Shown in pieces: positions 44,214-52,643 of a stretch of 64,000 nucleotides of DNA. The translations under genes were made by a program, and so were the position numbers. The stretch is taken from positions 186,001-250,000 of the forward strand of contig DATIWX010000004.1 of NCBI GenBank assembly GCA_035519135.1, in the 5' to 3' direction. Positions within the stretch are counted from its first letter, which is position 1, and the number at the start of each line of letters is the position of its first letter. A model generated the notes under the pieces. The model worked only from the letters and a program-made list of their open reading frames with translations, did no database searches and had not been told where the DNA came from. Source of the stretch: VBDM01 sp035519135. GTDB taxonomy: Bacteria; Pseudomonadota; Gammaproteobacteria; Burkholderiales; SG8-39.

Positions 44214-45716
44214 CTAGCTCGCCAGCGCGGCGCGCTCTTCCTTCGCCAGCGAGCGCAGCTCGAGCTTGACGCCGACCGAGCGCCATTGCTCGGTTTCCTC
44301 CTCCAGGGCGGCTTCCGTCATGGCGTGCTCTTCCAGCCAGACTCGCGGAAGGGACAGCTGAAAGCCGTTCTTCGATGGTTTGCATGCCAGGGCGGGCAAT
44401 TTGATGTCGCGGCGGCTGAGGTGAAAAAGCACCGCGAGCCGAAGCGCGAGAATCAGAGCCCACTCGGCGCTGCTCTCGGGGAGGTCTTCGATCTTGGCGA
44501 GCTTTCCCCGGTGTGCGAGGACGAGCCGCGACAGACGCGATTGCTCTCTCTGGGAGAAACCCGGCATGTCGGCCTGACCGAGGACGTAGGCCGAGTGCTT
44601 GTGATACCCGGTATGCGCGATCGAGATGCCGATTTCATGGAGGCTTGCCGCCCAGCGCAGCATCGTCGTGTCCGCCTCCGAGGGCTCGCCGCTCAGATTT
44701 TCATAGATGCCCTGCGCGAGGCGCGCCACGCGCTCCGCTTGTGCCGCGTCCACTTGGTAGCGCCTCATGAACTGGCGCACGGTCGCCTCGCGCATGTCGC
44801 GGTGGCGCACGCGCCCGAGCAGATCGTAGAGCACGCCTTGGCGCAGGGCCCCGTCGGAAACCTCGACCTGCTCGATTCCGAATTCGGCAAGGGCGGCGGA
44901 GATGATGGCGATGCCGCCGGGAATGATGGCCGCACGGTCGGCGCGCAGGCCCGGCAACTCGAGCTTGTCGATCGTGCCTGCCTTGATCAGCAGGGCGCGG
45001 AGCTTCTCGAGCCCGGAAGCCGAGACCCCCTGCTCGCACAGCTCGCACTCTCTCAGGATGGAGGCGAGCGACTTGGCCGTGCCCGAGGAAGCCACGGCGT
45101 GCTTCCACCCCACGCGGCGGTACGCATCCACGATGTGCTGCAGCTCGTTCGCCGCGGCCAGCTCCGCCCGCTTGAAGCAGGACTTTTCCAGACGGCCCTC
45201 GGGGAAGAACCTCAGCGTGTAGCTCACGCAGCCCATGGAGATGCTCTCCATCAGCTCGGGCTCCAGGCCCGTCCCTATGATGAGCTCGGTGGAGCCCCCG
45301 CCGATGTCGATAACCAGGCGCCGCTCCGACGAAGCGGCGAGGCTGTGAGCGACGCCGAGGTAGATCAGACGCGCCTCCTCGCGACCGAATATCACCTCTA
45401 TGGGGAAGCCTAGCGTTGCCTCGGCTTCTGCCAGAAAGGACTCCGCGTTCTTCGCCACCCGCAGCGCGCTTGTCCCAACCGCGCGCACCGCGGAGCGCGG
45501 GAACCCGCGCAACCGCTCGGCGAAGCGGGCGAGGGCTTCGAGGGCCCGGCCCTTGGTCGCCTGATCGAAGCGCCGGTCGCGCGTGAGGCCCGCACCCAGG
45601 CGCACGGGATCGCGCAGGCTGTCGAGCAGGTAGACCTGATCGTCGACGACCCTGCCGATCTGCAGGTGGAAGCTGTTCGATCCCAGGTCGACCGCGGCCA
45701 GTGTTTCTTGTTTCAC
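44214..45716 (-). CDS. ppx: Exopolyphosphatase (Ppx/GppA family)
   Basis: A 500-residue enzyme of the ASKHA fold that removes terminal phosphate from polyphosphate (or pppGpp in GppA relatives). AAVDLGSNSFHLQIGRV and VIDIGGGSTELIIG are the phosphate-binding motifs; an HD-type domain (SLHEIGISIAHTGYHKHSAY) is at the C-terminal side. The start is GTG 45716; the longer frame runs into the ppk1 control region. Divergent from ppk1, so breakdown and synthesis of polyphosphate share one intergenic region. Confidence 0.93.
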   Translation of the reverse strand: MKQETLAAVDLGSNSFHLQIGRVVDDQVYLLDSLRDPVRLGAGLTRDRRFDQATKGRALEALARFAERLRGFPRSAVRAVGTSALRVAKNAESFLAEAEATLGFPIEVIFGREEARLIYLGVAHSLAASSERRLVIDIGGGSTELIIGTGLEPELMESISMGCVSYTLRFFPEGRLEKSCFKRAELAAANELQHIVDAYRRVGWKHAVASSGTAKSLASILRECELCEQGVSASGLEKLRALLIKAGTIDKLELPGLRADRAAIIPGGIAIISAALAEFGIEQVEVSDGALRQGVLYDLLGRVRHRDMREATVRQFMRRYQVDAAQAERVARLAQGIYENLSGEPSEADTTMLRWAASLHEIGISIAHTGYHKHSAYVLGQADMPGFSQREQSRLSRLVLAHRGKLAKIEDLPESSAEWALILALRLAVLFHLSRRDIKLPALACKPSKNGFQLSLPRVWLEEHAMTEAALEEETEQWRSVGVKLELRSLAKEERAALAS

Positions 45717-45803
45717 AATTGCAGCGCCGATCCTTTCCAAGGGCGAAACGAAGCTATCATAATGCCGTTGCCCGATTGTGAATGAAGGCGGCGTCCCGCC
45801 TGC

Positions 45804-45821
45804 CTGTAACAATTCTGCAAC
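45804..45821 (+). promoter_or_regulatory. PhoB box before ppk1
   Basis: CTGTAAC, AATT, CTGCAAC: two 7-base direct repeats with a 4-base spacer, the exact architecture of a Pho box (CTGTCAT-N4-CTGTCAT type). A -10-like TAGAGT follows at 45832-45837, 10 bases on, which is the expected spacing. It lies in the ppx/ppk1 intergenic region and inside the longest possible ppk1 frame, which argues for a later ppk1 start. Confidence 0.65.
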
Positions 45822-45847
45822 AAGCCGTTTCTAGAGTCGACTTTTTC

Positions 45848-47935
45848 GTGCTTCAGAGAACTCTTATCCCGGTCAGCAGGATCAAGCCGCAGTTCCTCGC
45901 CCGCGAGCTCGGCGTGCTGGCGTTCAACGAGCGCGTGCTCGCGCAGGCCGAGGACCGGCGGGTTCCCGTGCTGGAAAGGCTGCGCTTCCTGTGCATCCTG
46001 TCGAGCAATCTGGACGAGTTCTTCGAGATCCGGGTCGCGGAACTGAAGGAGCGCATCAGGCTCGGCAACGAGATCGAGATTCCCGGAGAAACGCTCCCCG
46101 CCGACGTATTTCCGCTGATCAGCGCGCGCGCGCACGCCATCGTGGCGGGTCAATACCGGCTGCTCAACAAGGAGATCTTGCCGCAGCTCGCCGAAGAGGG
46201 CGTGCGCTTTCTTGCCGAGCACGACTGGGCGAAGGAGCAGCGCGCATGGCTGCACAGCTATTTCATGAGGGAAATGATCCCGCTGCTGACGCCCATCGGT
46301 CTCGATCCCTCGCATCCGTTCCCCCGCGTGCTCAACAAGAGCCTGAATCTCGCGGTTCAGCTCGAGGGCCGCGATGCTTTCGGACGCAACTCCGGCACTG
46401 CGATCGTCCAGGCGCCTCGCGCGCTGCCCAGGGTGATCCAGCTGCCGAAGGGCATCGCCGGAAAGGGGCACGCCTTCGTGCTGCTGACTTCCATCCTCCA
46501 GGCCTTCGTTCAGGCCCTGTTCCAGGGCATGACGGTGCGCGGATCGTACCCCTTCCGGGTCACGCGCAACAGCGACTTGTTCCTGGACGAGGAGGAGATC
46601 AAGAACCTGCGCACCGCCCTCGCCGGCGAGCTTTCGCAGCGCCATTTCGGGGACTCCGTGCGGCTCGAGGTCGCCGAGAACATGCCGACGGAACTCGAGC
46701 AGTTTCTGCTCGAGCAGTTCCAGCTCGCCAACGACGACCTGTACCGCGTGGACGGCCCGGTCAACCTGGTGCGCCTGATGCAGATTCCCGACATGGTGGA
46801 CGCGCCGAAGCTGAAGTTTCCGGCCTTCGTGCCCGGACTTCCCCGCCAGCTGGAGAAGGCTTCCGACCTGTTTCGGGCCATCCGCAAGGGAGACGTCCTT
46901 CTGCACCATCCTTTTCAATCCTTCGGTCCGGTGATCGACTTCCTCGAGCAGGCGGTCGAGGATCCCAGCGTCGTCGCCATCAAGCAGACCGTCTACCGCA
47001 CCGGGACCGACTCGGTGCTGATGAAGTACCTGATCGATGCCGCCCAGCGAGGCAAGGAAGTCACCGTGGTCGTGGAGCTGCTCGCGCGCTTCGACGAGGA
47101 GGCGAATCTCAACTGGGCGGCGAAACTCGAGGAGGTCGGCGCCCACGTCGTCTACGGAGTGGTCGGATACAAGACGCACGCCAAGATGTCGCTGGTGGTG
47201 CGCCGCGAAGAAGGCAGGCTGCGGCGCTACGTCCATCTTTCTACGGGAAACTACCACCCGCGCACCGCGAAGCTCTACACGGACTTCGGACTGCTGACCG
47301 CGGACGAGAAGATCTGCCAGGACGTCAACGAGGTCTTCAAGCAGCTCACCGGCCTGGGGCGCGCGCGGCGCCTCCACCACCTTTGGCTCTCGCCCTTCTC
47401 GCTTCACGACCGGATTATTTCCGCCATCAAGCGCGAAGCCAACCATGCGCGGGCCGGCGAGCGCGCGCACATCATCGCGAAGATGAACTCCCTGATCGAG
47501 CCCAAGGTGATCGAAACGCTCTACCGGGCATCGCAAGCCGGAGTGAAGATCGACCTGATCGTGCGCGGCGTGTGCGCTCTTCGGCCCGGCATCCCGGGCC
47601 TGTCCGAGAACATCCACGTGCGCTCGGTCATCGGGCGGTTTCTCGAGCACTCGCGCATCTTCTATTTCCTGAACCGCGGGGAGGAAAACCTCTACCTGTC
47701 CAGCGCGGACTGGATGGGGCGAAACTTCTTCGGGCGCATCGAGCTGTGCTTTCCCGTCCTCGACCGGCGGGTCAAGGAGCGCGTGATCCAGGAGGGCCTC
47801 AAGCCCTACCTTTCCGACAACAGCCAGGTGTGGGAGATGGATTCTGAAGGCAACTACCGGAGAAAGAAGTCGCGCGGCCGGATCCCGCGATCGGCCCAGG
47901 ACTATCTCCTCGGGGTGCTCGCCGCGGACAAGTAG
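45848..47935 (+). CDS. ppk1: Polyphosphate kinase 1
   Basis: A 695-residue enzyme that builds polyphosphate from ATP. The N-terminal block is LARELGVLAFNERVLAQAED, and the catalytic domains carry the autophosphorylated His (YKTHAKMSLVVRRE) and HLSTGNYHPRTAKLYTDFGL. I place the start at GTG 45848, after the Pho box and -10; ATG 45782 is in frame but lies upstream of the presumed RNA start. Neither has a good ribosome site, so the start is uncertain. Probably Pho-induced and membrane-associated by family. Confidence 0.94.
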   Translation: MLQRTLIPVSRIKPQFLARELGVLAFNERVLAQAEDRRVPVLERLRFLCILSSNLDEFFEIRVAELKERIRLGNEIEIPGETLPADVFPLISARAHAIVAGQYRLLNKEILPQLAEEGVRFLAEHDWAKEQRAWLHSYFMREMIPLLTPIGLDPSHPFPRVLNKSLNLAVQLEGRDAFGRNSGTAIVQAPRALPRVIQLPKGIAGKGHAFVLLTSILQAFVQALFQGMTVRGSYPFRVTRNSDLFLDEEEIKNLRTALAGELSQRHFGDSVRLEVAENMPTELEQFLLEQFQLANDDLYRVDGPVNLVRLMQIPDMVDAPKLKFPAFVPGLPRQLEKASDLFRAIRKGDVLLHHPFQSFGPVIDFLEQAVEDPSVVAIKQTVYRTGTDSVLMKYLIDAAQRGKEVTVVVELLARFDEEANLNWAAKLEEVGAHVVYGVVGYKTHAKMSLVVRREEGRLRRYVHLSTGNYHPRTAKLYTDFGLLTADEKICQDVNEVFKQLTGLGRARRLHHLWLSPFSLHDRIISAIKREANHARAGERAHIIAKMNSLIEPKVIETLYRASQAGVKIDLIVRGVCALRPGIPGLSENIHVRSVIGRFLEHSRIFYFLNRGEENLYLSSADWMGRNFFGRIELCFPVLDRRVKERVIQEGLKPYLSDNSQVWEMDSEGNYRRKKSRGRIPRSAQDYLLGVLAADK

Positions 47936-48033
47936 CCGGCGCCTCCGCGCCACGCTCTCGGCGCGGGCGAAATTTCCCTGACGCCGGAAGTTCTGTTGCT
48001 ACAATCACGGGCATTTCTCCGGGAGGACGCTTC

Positions 48034-48411
48034 GTGCAGGAAAGTCCCTTCAAGGGCAAGACCGGGCTGCAGCGCCTGTGGAACGCCCTCGGCTATTCGC
48101 TGCAAGGCATGGCTTCGGCGTTCCGGCACGAAGACGCATTCCGGCAGGAGTGCCTGCTCGCGGCGGTGCTGATCCCCACGGCCTTTTTCCTCCAGGTCGC
48201 CGCGACCGCAAAGGCGCTGATGATCGCGAGCGTGCTGCTGGTCCTCATCGTCGAGCTGCTCAATTCGGCGGTCGAGGCCACCGTCGACAGGATTTCGCTC
48301 GAGAATCACCTTCTCGCCAAACGCGCAAAGGATATCGGCAGCGCGGCCGTGTTCCTTAGCCTGATCAACGTGGGCGTCGTCTGGGCATTGATCCTGCTCC
48401 GGGCACCGTAA
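48034..48411 (+). CDS. dgkA: Diacylglycerol kinase
   Basis: A 125-residue, three-helix inner-membrane kinase that phosphorylates diacylglycerol to phosphatidic acid. The active-site block is VELLNSAVEATVDRISLENH, with the N-terminal GLQRLWNALGYSLQGM amphipathic region. The start is GTG 48034 with GGGAGGA before it. Here it lies with a glycosyltransferase, a PAP2 phosphatase and a PlcP-like enzyme, so it may recycle diacylglycerol produced by lipid remodelling. Confidence 0.95.
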   Translation: MQESPFKGKTGLQRLWNALGYSLQGMASAFRHEDAFRQECLLAAVLIPTAFFLQVAATAKALMIASVLLVLIVELLNSAVEATVDRISLENHLLAKRAKDIGSAAVFLSLINVGVVWALILLRAP

Positions 48412-48469
48412 GAAAAGCTTAAGAAAACCTTCATTCCGTGTTCATGTCGGGCGCGCACTGTGCGCGCGC

Positions 48470-49687
48470 ATGGATACGCTGATCCCCAACCCGGGTGCTC
48501 GGAACGCACTTCGCGTCGCCGTCGTCACCGAAACCTATCCGCCGGAGATCAACGGCGTCGCTCGCACGGTTGGTCTCATGGTCGAGGCCCTGTGCGAGCG
48601 CGGGCACGAGGTCCAGCTCGTGCGGCCGCGCCAGCGCGAGGAGCCCGACCCGCCCCGGGGCGTGGGGCCGCATCAGCGGCTCGTCCCCGGCCTGCCGATT
48701 CCCTTTTACCGCCATCTGCAGATGGGATTCGCTCCGCCGGGTCTGCTCCGAGGAGAGTGGTCGAAGCGGCGTCCGGACCTCGTGCACGTGGTCACCGAAG
48801 GACCCCTTGGCTGGACGGCGGTGAGCACGGCGAGGGCCTTGGGCATACCGACCTGCTCGGACTTCCACACGAATTTCCACAGCTACAGCCGGCACTACGG
48901 CCTGGGAGTCTTCTCCGGCATCGTTTCCCGCTATCTGCGAGCGCTGCACAACCGTACCGACTGCACGCTGGTGCCGACCGCCGAGATGCAGTCCAACCTC
49001 GAGGCTCTGGCGTTCGAGCGCGTCAAGGTCGTGGGTCGGGGAGTCGATACTTGGCTCTTCAGCCCCGCCCGCCGCAGCGAGCGCCTGCGCGCGACCTGGG
49101 GTTGTCGCGGAAGCGAGACGGTCGTGCTGTACGTGGGGCGCATCGCACCCGAGAAGAACCTCGCGCTGTTCGTCCAGGCGGCGCTGGCGATGCGCGCGGT
49201 GGATGCGAGCCTGCGCGTGGTTCTCGTCGGAGACGGGCCGCAGGCCGCCGAGTTGCGCGCGCGGCACCCCGACTTCGTGTTCGCGGGAATGCGTACCGGC
49301 GGAGACCTGGCAGAGCACTACGCATCGGCGGACGTATTCCTGTTCCCCAGCACCACCGAGACTTTCGGGAACGTGACTCTTGAGGCGATGGCGAGCGGCC
49401 TGGCGGTGGTCGCCTGCGACTACGCTGCGGCGCGCCAGTACCTCCGCCATGATGCGAGCGCGCTGCTCGCACCACTGGACGACGGCGCCGCGTTCGTCCG
49501 GATGGCAGGGTTGCTCGCGGCCAGTCCGGAGCTCGTTTCGCGTCTGCGCTCAGAAGCCAGACGCGCCGCGGAAACGGCGTCGTGGAGCCGGGCCTTCGAC
49601 GATCTGGAGCGCGTGTTGCGCAACATCGTCGGTACCGGCCGGGCGGGTGTTGCCGTCGGGGGGGATTCCGTCCATGTCGAGACTTGA
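48470..49687 (+). CDS. GT4-family glycosyltransferase, candidate glycolipid synthase
   Basis: A 405-residue GT-B enzyme. The acceptor-side domain starts RVAVVTETYPPEINGVARTV and contains FHTNFHSYSRHYGLGV. The donor-side domain has VLYVGRIAPEKNLALFV and the E-x7-E motif in TETFGNVTLEAMASG. Relatives include MgtA/SqdX-type transferases and the Agt enzymes that glycosylate diacylglycerol under phosphate starvation. The sugar and acceptor cannot be read directly; the neighbourhood favours diacylglycerol. It overlaps the PAP2 gene by 14 bases. Alternative: an exopolysaccharide enzyme. Confidence 0.85.
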   Translation: MDTLIPNPGARNALRVAVVTETYPPEINGVARTVGLMVEALCERGHEVQLVRPRQREEPDPPRGVGPHQRLVPGLPIPFYRHLQMGFAPPGLLRGEWSKRRPDLVHVVTEGPLGWTAVSTARALGIPTCSDFHTNFHSYSRHYGLGVFSGIVSRYLRALHNRTDCTLVPTAEMQSNLEALAFERVKVVGRGVDTWLFSPARRSERLRATWGCRGSETVVLYVGRIAPEKNLALFVQAALAMRAVDASLRVVLVGDGPQAAELRARHPDFVFAGMRTGGDLAEHYASADVFLFPSTTETFGNVTLEAMASGLAVVACDYAAARQYLRHDASALLAPLDDGAAFVRMAGLLAASPELVSRLRSEARRAAETASWSRAFDDLERVLRNIVGTGRAGVAVGGDSVHVET

Positions 49688-50204
49688 AGCAGGGCTCGAG
49701 CGCCTTCGCCTATGGGATTCGGCACTGTGCGTCCGCTTCAACGGCGCCGTGAGGATCGCGCTCGTGCGTCGGGTATTCCGCATCGTCAGCCGCCTCGGGG
49801 ACGGGGTGTTCTGGTACGCACTCATGCTCGCGCTGCTTGCGACCGGCGGAGCCGACGCGTTCGGGCCAGTCGGCCGCATGGCGGGGACCGGTTTCGTGTG
49901 CACCTTGATCTACAAGTGGTTGAAATCGACAACCTCGCGCCCTCGCCCCTATGCCGTCGAGAGCGCGGTACGCGCCGGTGCGGACCCGCTCGACCCGTTC
50001 AGCTTTCCCTCGGGACATACGCTGCATGCAGTGGCGTTCTCCATGGTCGCGATCGCCTTCTATCCCGTGCTAGCGTGGCTGCTCGTTCCTTTCACCCTTC
50101 TCGTAGCGGCCTCCAGGGTGGTGCTCGGGCTGCACTATCCGAGCGACGTGCTTGCCGGCGCTGCCCTGGGTGCGCTCATCGCCCGGGGGGCGCTCGCGCT
50201 GTGA
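49674..50204 (+). CDS. PAP2-family lipid phosphatase
   Basis: A 176-residue, multi-span membrane protein with the complete PAP2 triad: KWLKSTTSRPRP (motif 1), FPSGHTLHAVAF (motif 2, His) and SRVVLGLHYPSDVLAG (motif 3). By family it dephosphorylates phosphatidate, undecaprenyl pyrophosphate or similar lipids. Its ATG lies inside the end of the GT4 gene, so the two are coupled; removing phosphate from phosphatidate would give the diacylglycerol acceptor for the transferase. Confidence 0.9.
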   Translation: MSRLEAGLERLRLWDSALCVRFNGAVRIALVRRVFRIVSRLGDGVFWYALMLALLATGGADAFGPVGRMAGTGFVCTLIYKWLKSTTSRPRPYAVESAVRAGADPLDPFSFPSGHTLHAVAFSMVAIAFYPVLAWLLVPFTLLVAASRVVLGLHYPSDVLAGAALGALIARGALAL

Positions 50205-50303
50205 TCTCGCCTTCGAAAACCCGCGCTTGCTAGGTCCCGCGCGGCGCGCAAGGCGCCCCGGCGTTCGTGCGATAATCGCTCCGGTCACGCGAGGCGATTT
50301 GGG

Positions 50304-51626
50304 ATGAGCAATATCGTGGTCCGAACTGTAATCGCGGCCGCTCTGGCGGCGATCGTCGCGTTCGGAACGGGCCTGCTCCTCGGTCCCGAATGGGGCTGGT
50401 CGCTGTTCTCGCTTGCGCTTCTCGGCCTTGTTCTGCACCACGCCTGGCACGTTCAGCTGCTGCGCCGCTGGGCGTCGCTCTCGCTCACCGAGGCCGTCCC
50501 CGAGGGTACGGGCGTCTGGGGAGAGGTGTTCACTCTGCTGTACCGCAGGCAACGCGCTGAAATCGCCGAGCGCCGCAAGCTTGCGCACTCGCTCGCTCGG
50601 TCCCGGCAAGCGGGCCGCGCCCTTCCTTACGGGGTCGCGATCCTGGATTCCGAATACCGCATCGTGTGGTGCAACGATTCCTGCGAAGCGCATTTCGGCA
50701 TCGACGCGGAGGCCGACGTCGGGCAGCCCATCACCTACATGGTGCGTGAGCCCGAGTTCGTCGAGTACGTCGCCGCGGGGGATTTCTCCAAGCCCATGCA
50801 GCTCAGGACCGGGCGCGACGGTCTCGTCCTCTCGGTGCAATTCGTTCCCTATGTGGAGTCGCAGCGCCTCCTGCTTTCGCGCGATATCACGCAGGGCATC
50901 CGGCTCGAGACCATGCGGCGGGATTTCGTCGCGAATGTTTCGCACGAGCTGCGCACGCCGCTCACCGTGCTGGTCGGTTTTCTGGAGACCGTGCGGGAGC
51001 TCAAGCTCGATCCCGAGCGCTCACGCGACTACCTGAACCTCATGGCCGAGCAGAGCCGGCGTATGCAGCGCATCATCGACGACCTGCTGACCCTGTCGAC
51101 GCTGGAGTCGGCGCCGGAGCCGCCCCGCGACGAGCGCGTCGACGTGGGGTTGCTACTCTCGCGCATACAGAGCGAGGCCGTTGCCCTCTCGGCAGGCCGC
51201 CAGCGAATCACGCTCGAAGCCGATCCTGGATTCGATCTCGTCGGAGCGGAATCCGAGATCGCCAGCGCCTTCGGCAATCTCGCCAGCAACGCCGTGCGCT
51301 ATACCCCACAGGGAGGCGAGGTGCGGCTCATCTGGCGAAGCTCGCAGAAGGGTGCGGAATTTACGGTCGAGGATACGGGAGTCGGCATCGAATCCGAGCA
51401 CATTCCGCGCCTTACCGAGCGCTTCTACCGTGTCGATCGCGGCCGATCGCGCGAGACCGGAGGCACTGGCCTGGGCCTGGCGATCGTCAAGCACGCCCTC
51501 GCGCGGCACCAGGCAAGCCTCGAAATAGAGAGCGCCCCCGGGGCGGGAAGCCGCTTCACCGCCAAGTTCCCGGCCCGCAGGGTCATTCCGGCGCGGGCCC
51601 GCACCGCGAACGACGCGGTGCTTTGA
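50304..51626 (+). CDS. phoR: Phosphate sensor histidine kinase PhoR
   Basis: A 440-residue inner-membrane kinase. Two N-terminal hydrophobic helices (about 5-45) with almost no periplasmic loop, a linker, a PAS domain (about 105-190, YGVAILDSEYRIVWCNDSCE), HisKA with His214 in VSHELRTPL, and HATPase blocks NLASNAVRYTP, VEDTGVGI and GGTGLGLAIVKH. This is the PhoR layout, which senses phosphate through PstSCAB-PhoU. It follows the PAP2 gene by 100 bases and is separated from phoB by other Pho-linked genes. Confidence 0.93.
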   Translation: MSNIVVRTVIAAALAAIVAFGTGLLLGPEWGWSLFSLALLGLVLHHAWHVQLLRRWASLSLTEAVPEGTGVWGEVFTLLYRRQRAEIAERRKLAHSLARSRQAGRALPYGVAILDSEYRIVWCNDSCEAHFGIDAEADVGQPITYMVREPEFVEYVAAGDFSKPMQLRTGRDGLVLSVQFVPYVESQRLLLSRDITQGIRLETMRRDFVANVSHELRTPLTVLVGFLETVRELKLDPERSRDYLNLMAEQSRRMQRIIDDLLTLSTLESAPEPPRDERVDVGLLLSRIQSEAVALSAGRQRITLEADPGFDLVGAESEIASAFGNLASNAVRYTPQGGEVRLIWRSSQKGAEFTVEDTGVGIESEHIPRLTERFYRVDRGRSRETGGTGLGLAIVKHALARHQASLEIESAPGAGSRFTAKFPARRVIPARARTANDAVL

Positions 51627-51647
51627 CGCGGGCCTGCGCCATGGCGG

Positions 51648-51681
51648 CTGTAACCTGATCGTAGCAATCCCCGTGTATTCT
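51648..51681 (+). promoter_or_regulatory. Possible PhoB-regulated promoter after phoR
   Basis: CTGTAAC (51648-51654), 4 bases, TCGTAGC (a weak second half-site), then 10 bases and TATTCT (51676-51681) as -10. The first half-site equals the one before ppk1. Spacing fits a Pho promoter, but the second repeat is poor. It would start RNA near 51688. Confidence 0.4.
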
Positions 51682-51687
51682 GCCTCC

Positions 51688-51752
51688 GCCTCTCCTCGAG
51701 GCTCAGCATCACTCCTCCTCAAGCGCCCGTTCACCGACGGGCGCTTTTTTTT
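51688..51752 (+). ncRNA. Small RNA candidate between phoR and the plcP-like gene
   Basis: About 65 bases that end in a strong intrinsic terminator. A first hairpin pairs GCCTC 51688-51692 with GAGGC 51698-51702. A single-stranded stretch with CTCCTCCTC (51712-51720) follows, then the terminator stem. It repeats the plan of the candidate at 26471: small hairpin, exposed anti-Shine-Dalgarno CU-rich sequence, terminator with eight T. It could also simply be the phoR mRNA end. The possible Pho box upstream would make it phosphate-responsive. Confidence 0.5.
51723..51752 (+). terminator. Intrinsic terminator after phoR / small RNA
   Basis: GCGCCCGT 51723-51730 pairs with ACGGGCGC 51737-51744 (8 bp, loop TCACCG), followed by eight T. 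It isolates the plcP-like gene from phoR. Confidence 0.92.
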
Positions 51753-51847
51753 CGAGATCAGCCGCCTTCATATTTCCGAAACGTCGCGCGCCTAGCCTTG
51801 CGGCCGGGCAGGGTAACGGGAGGAAGCAAAGGGGTGCAGGGTTAACA

Positions 51848-52636
51848 ATGAACCGGATTCGCGCGCTGTTCCTTTCTGATATCCATCTCGGCTCGCGCGC
51901 ATGCCGGGCAGATCGGCTCCTCGCCTTCCTCAAGGAGTACGAGTGCCGGACGATATTCCTGCTCGGTGACATCGTCGATTTCTGGGCGTTGAAGCGTGTG
52001 GTGTACTGGCCCGAAAGCCACAACACCGTGGTGCAGAAGCTGCTGCGCCTGGCCCGGCACGGGGTCGAGATCTTCTATATACCCGGCAACCACGACGAGG
52101 CGCTCGGCGACTATTTTGATTCGTCCTTCGGAAACGTGCGGGTGAAGAAGGACTACCTCCACGTCGCCGCCGACGGCAAGCGCTACGCGCTCCTGCACGG
52201 CGATCAGTACGATCAGGTCACGGCCTGCGCGCGCTGGCTGTCGGTGCTGGGCGATGCGTCCTACAACCTGCTCGTAGACCTGAACCGCGCGCTCTCGTGG
52301 GTGCGCCGCAAGCTCCGCCTCAGGGGCCACTGGTCGCTGGCCGATTACGCCAAGCGCAGCGTGCAGGGCGCCGCGAGCTTCATTTCCGGTTTCGAGCTCG
52401 CCGTCGCGCGTCATGGCAAGGCACTGGAGGTCGACGGCGTAATCTGCGGACATATCCATACGCCGGCCATCAAGCAGCTCGACGGCATTCTCTATCTCAA
52501 CTGCGGCGACTGGGTGGACAGCTGCACCGCCATCGTCGAGCACCTCGACGGGAGCATGGAGCTGGTTCGCCACGCCCCCGCAGGGGACGGGCCCGACGAA
52601 CGGCCCGTAGAGCTCGCCGAGGCGGTCGGCGCGTGA
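51848..52636 (+). CDS. PlcP-like calcineurin-type metallophosphoesterase
   Basis: A 262-residue metallophosphoesterase. All metal motifs are present: LFLSDIHLGSRACRAD, LLGDIVDFWALK, YIPGNHDEALGDYF, LLHGDQYDQV and VICGHIHTPAI, then YLNCGDWVDSCTAIVEH. This pattern, including GDIVD-x-WALK and NCGDWV-x-SCTA, is as I recall it for the Sinorhizobium PlcP phospholipase C, which removes phosphocholine and phosphoethanolamine headgroups under phosphate starvation. Automatic tools often label it UDP-2,3-diacylglucosamine diphosphatase (LpxH), which is the main alternative. Position beside phoR supports PlcP. Cytosolic, membrane-peripheral. GGGAGGA lies about 20 bases before the ATG, so the ribosome site is poor. 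Confidence 0.82.
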   Translation: MNRIRALFLSDIHLGSRACRADRLLAFLKEYECRTIFLLGDIVDFWALKRVVYWPESHNTVVQKLLRLARHGVEIFYIPGNHDEALGDYFDSSFGNVRVKKDYLHVAADGKRYALLHGDQYDQVTACARWLSVLGDASYNLLVDLNRALSWVRRKLRLRGHWSLADYAKRSVQGAASFISGFELAVARHGKALEVDGVICGHIHTPAIKQLDGILYLNCGDWVDSCTAIVEHLDGSMELVRHAPAGDGPDERPVELAEAVGA

Positions 52637-52643
52637 AGCGGCG

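Noticed and set aside
45713..47953. A 746-codon minus-strand frame opposite ppk1
   Set aside because: ppk1 is unmistakable on the plus strand; the opposite product is low-complexity and lacks known motifs.
48428..48445. Possible Pho box (CTTCATT-CCGT-GTTCATG) before the GT4 gene
   Set aside because: Spacing is right but both half-sites differ too much from CTGTCAT to claim without more data.
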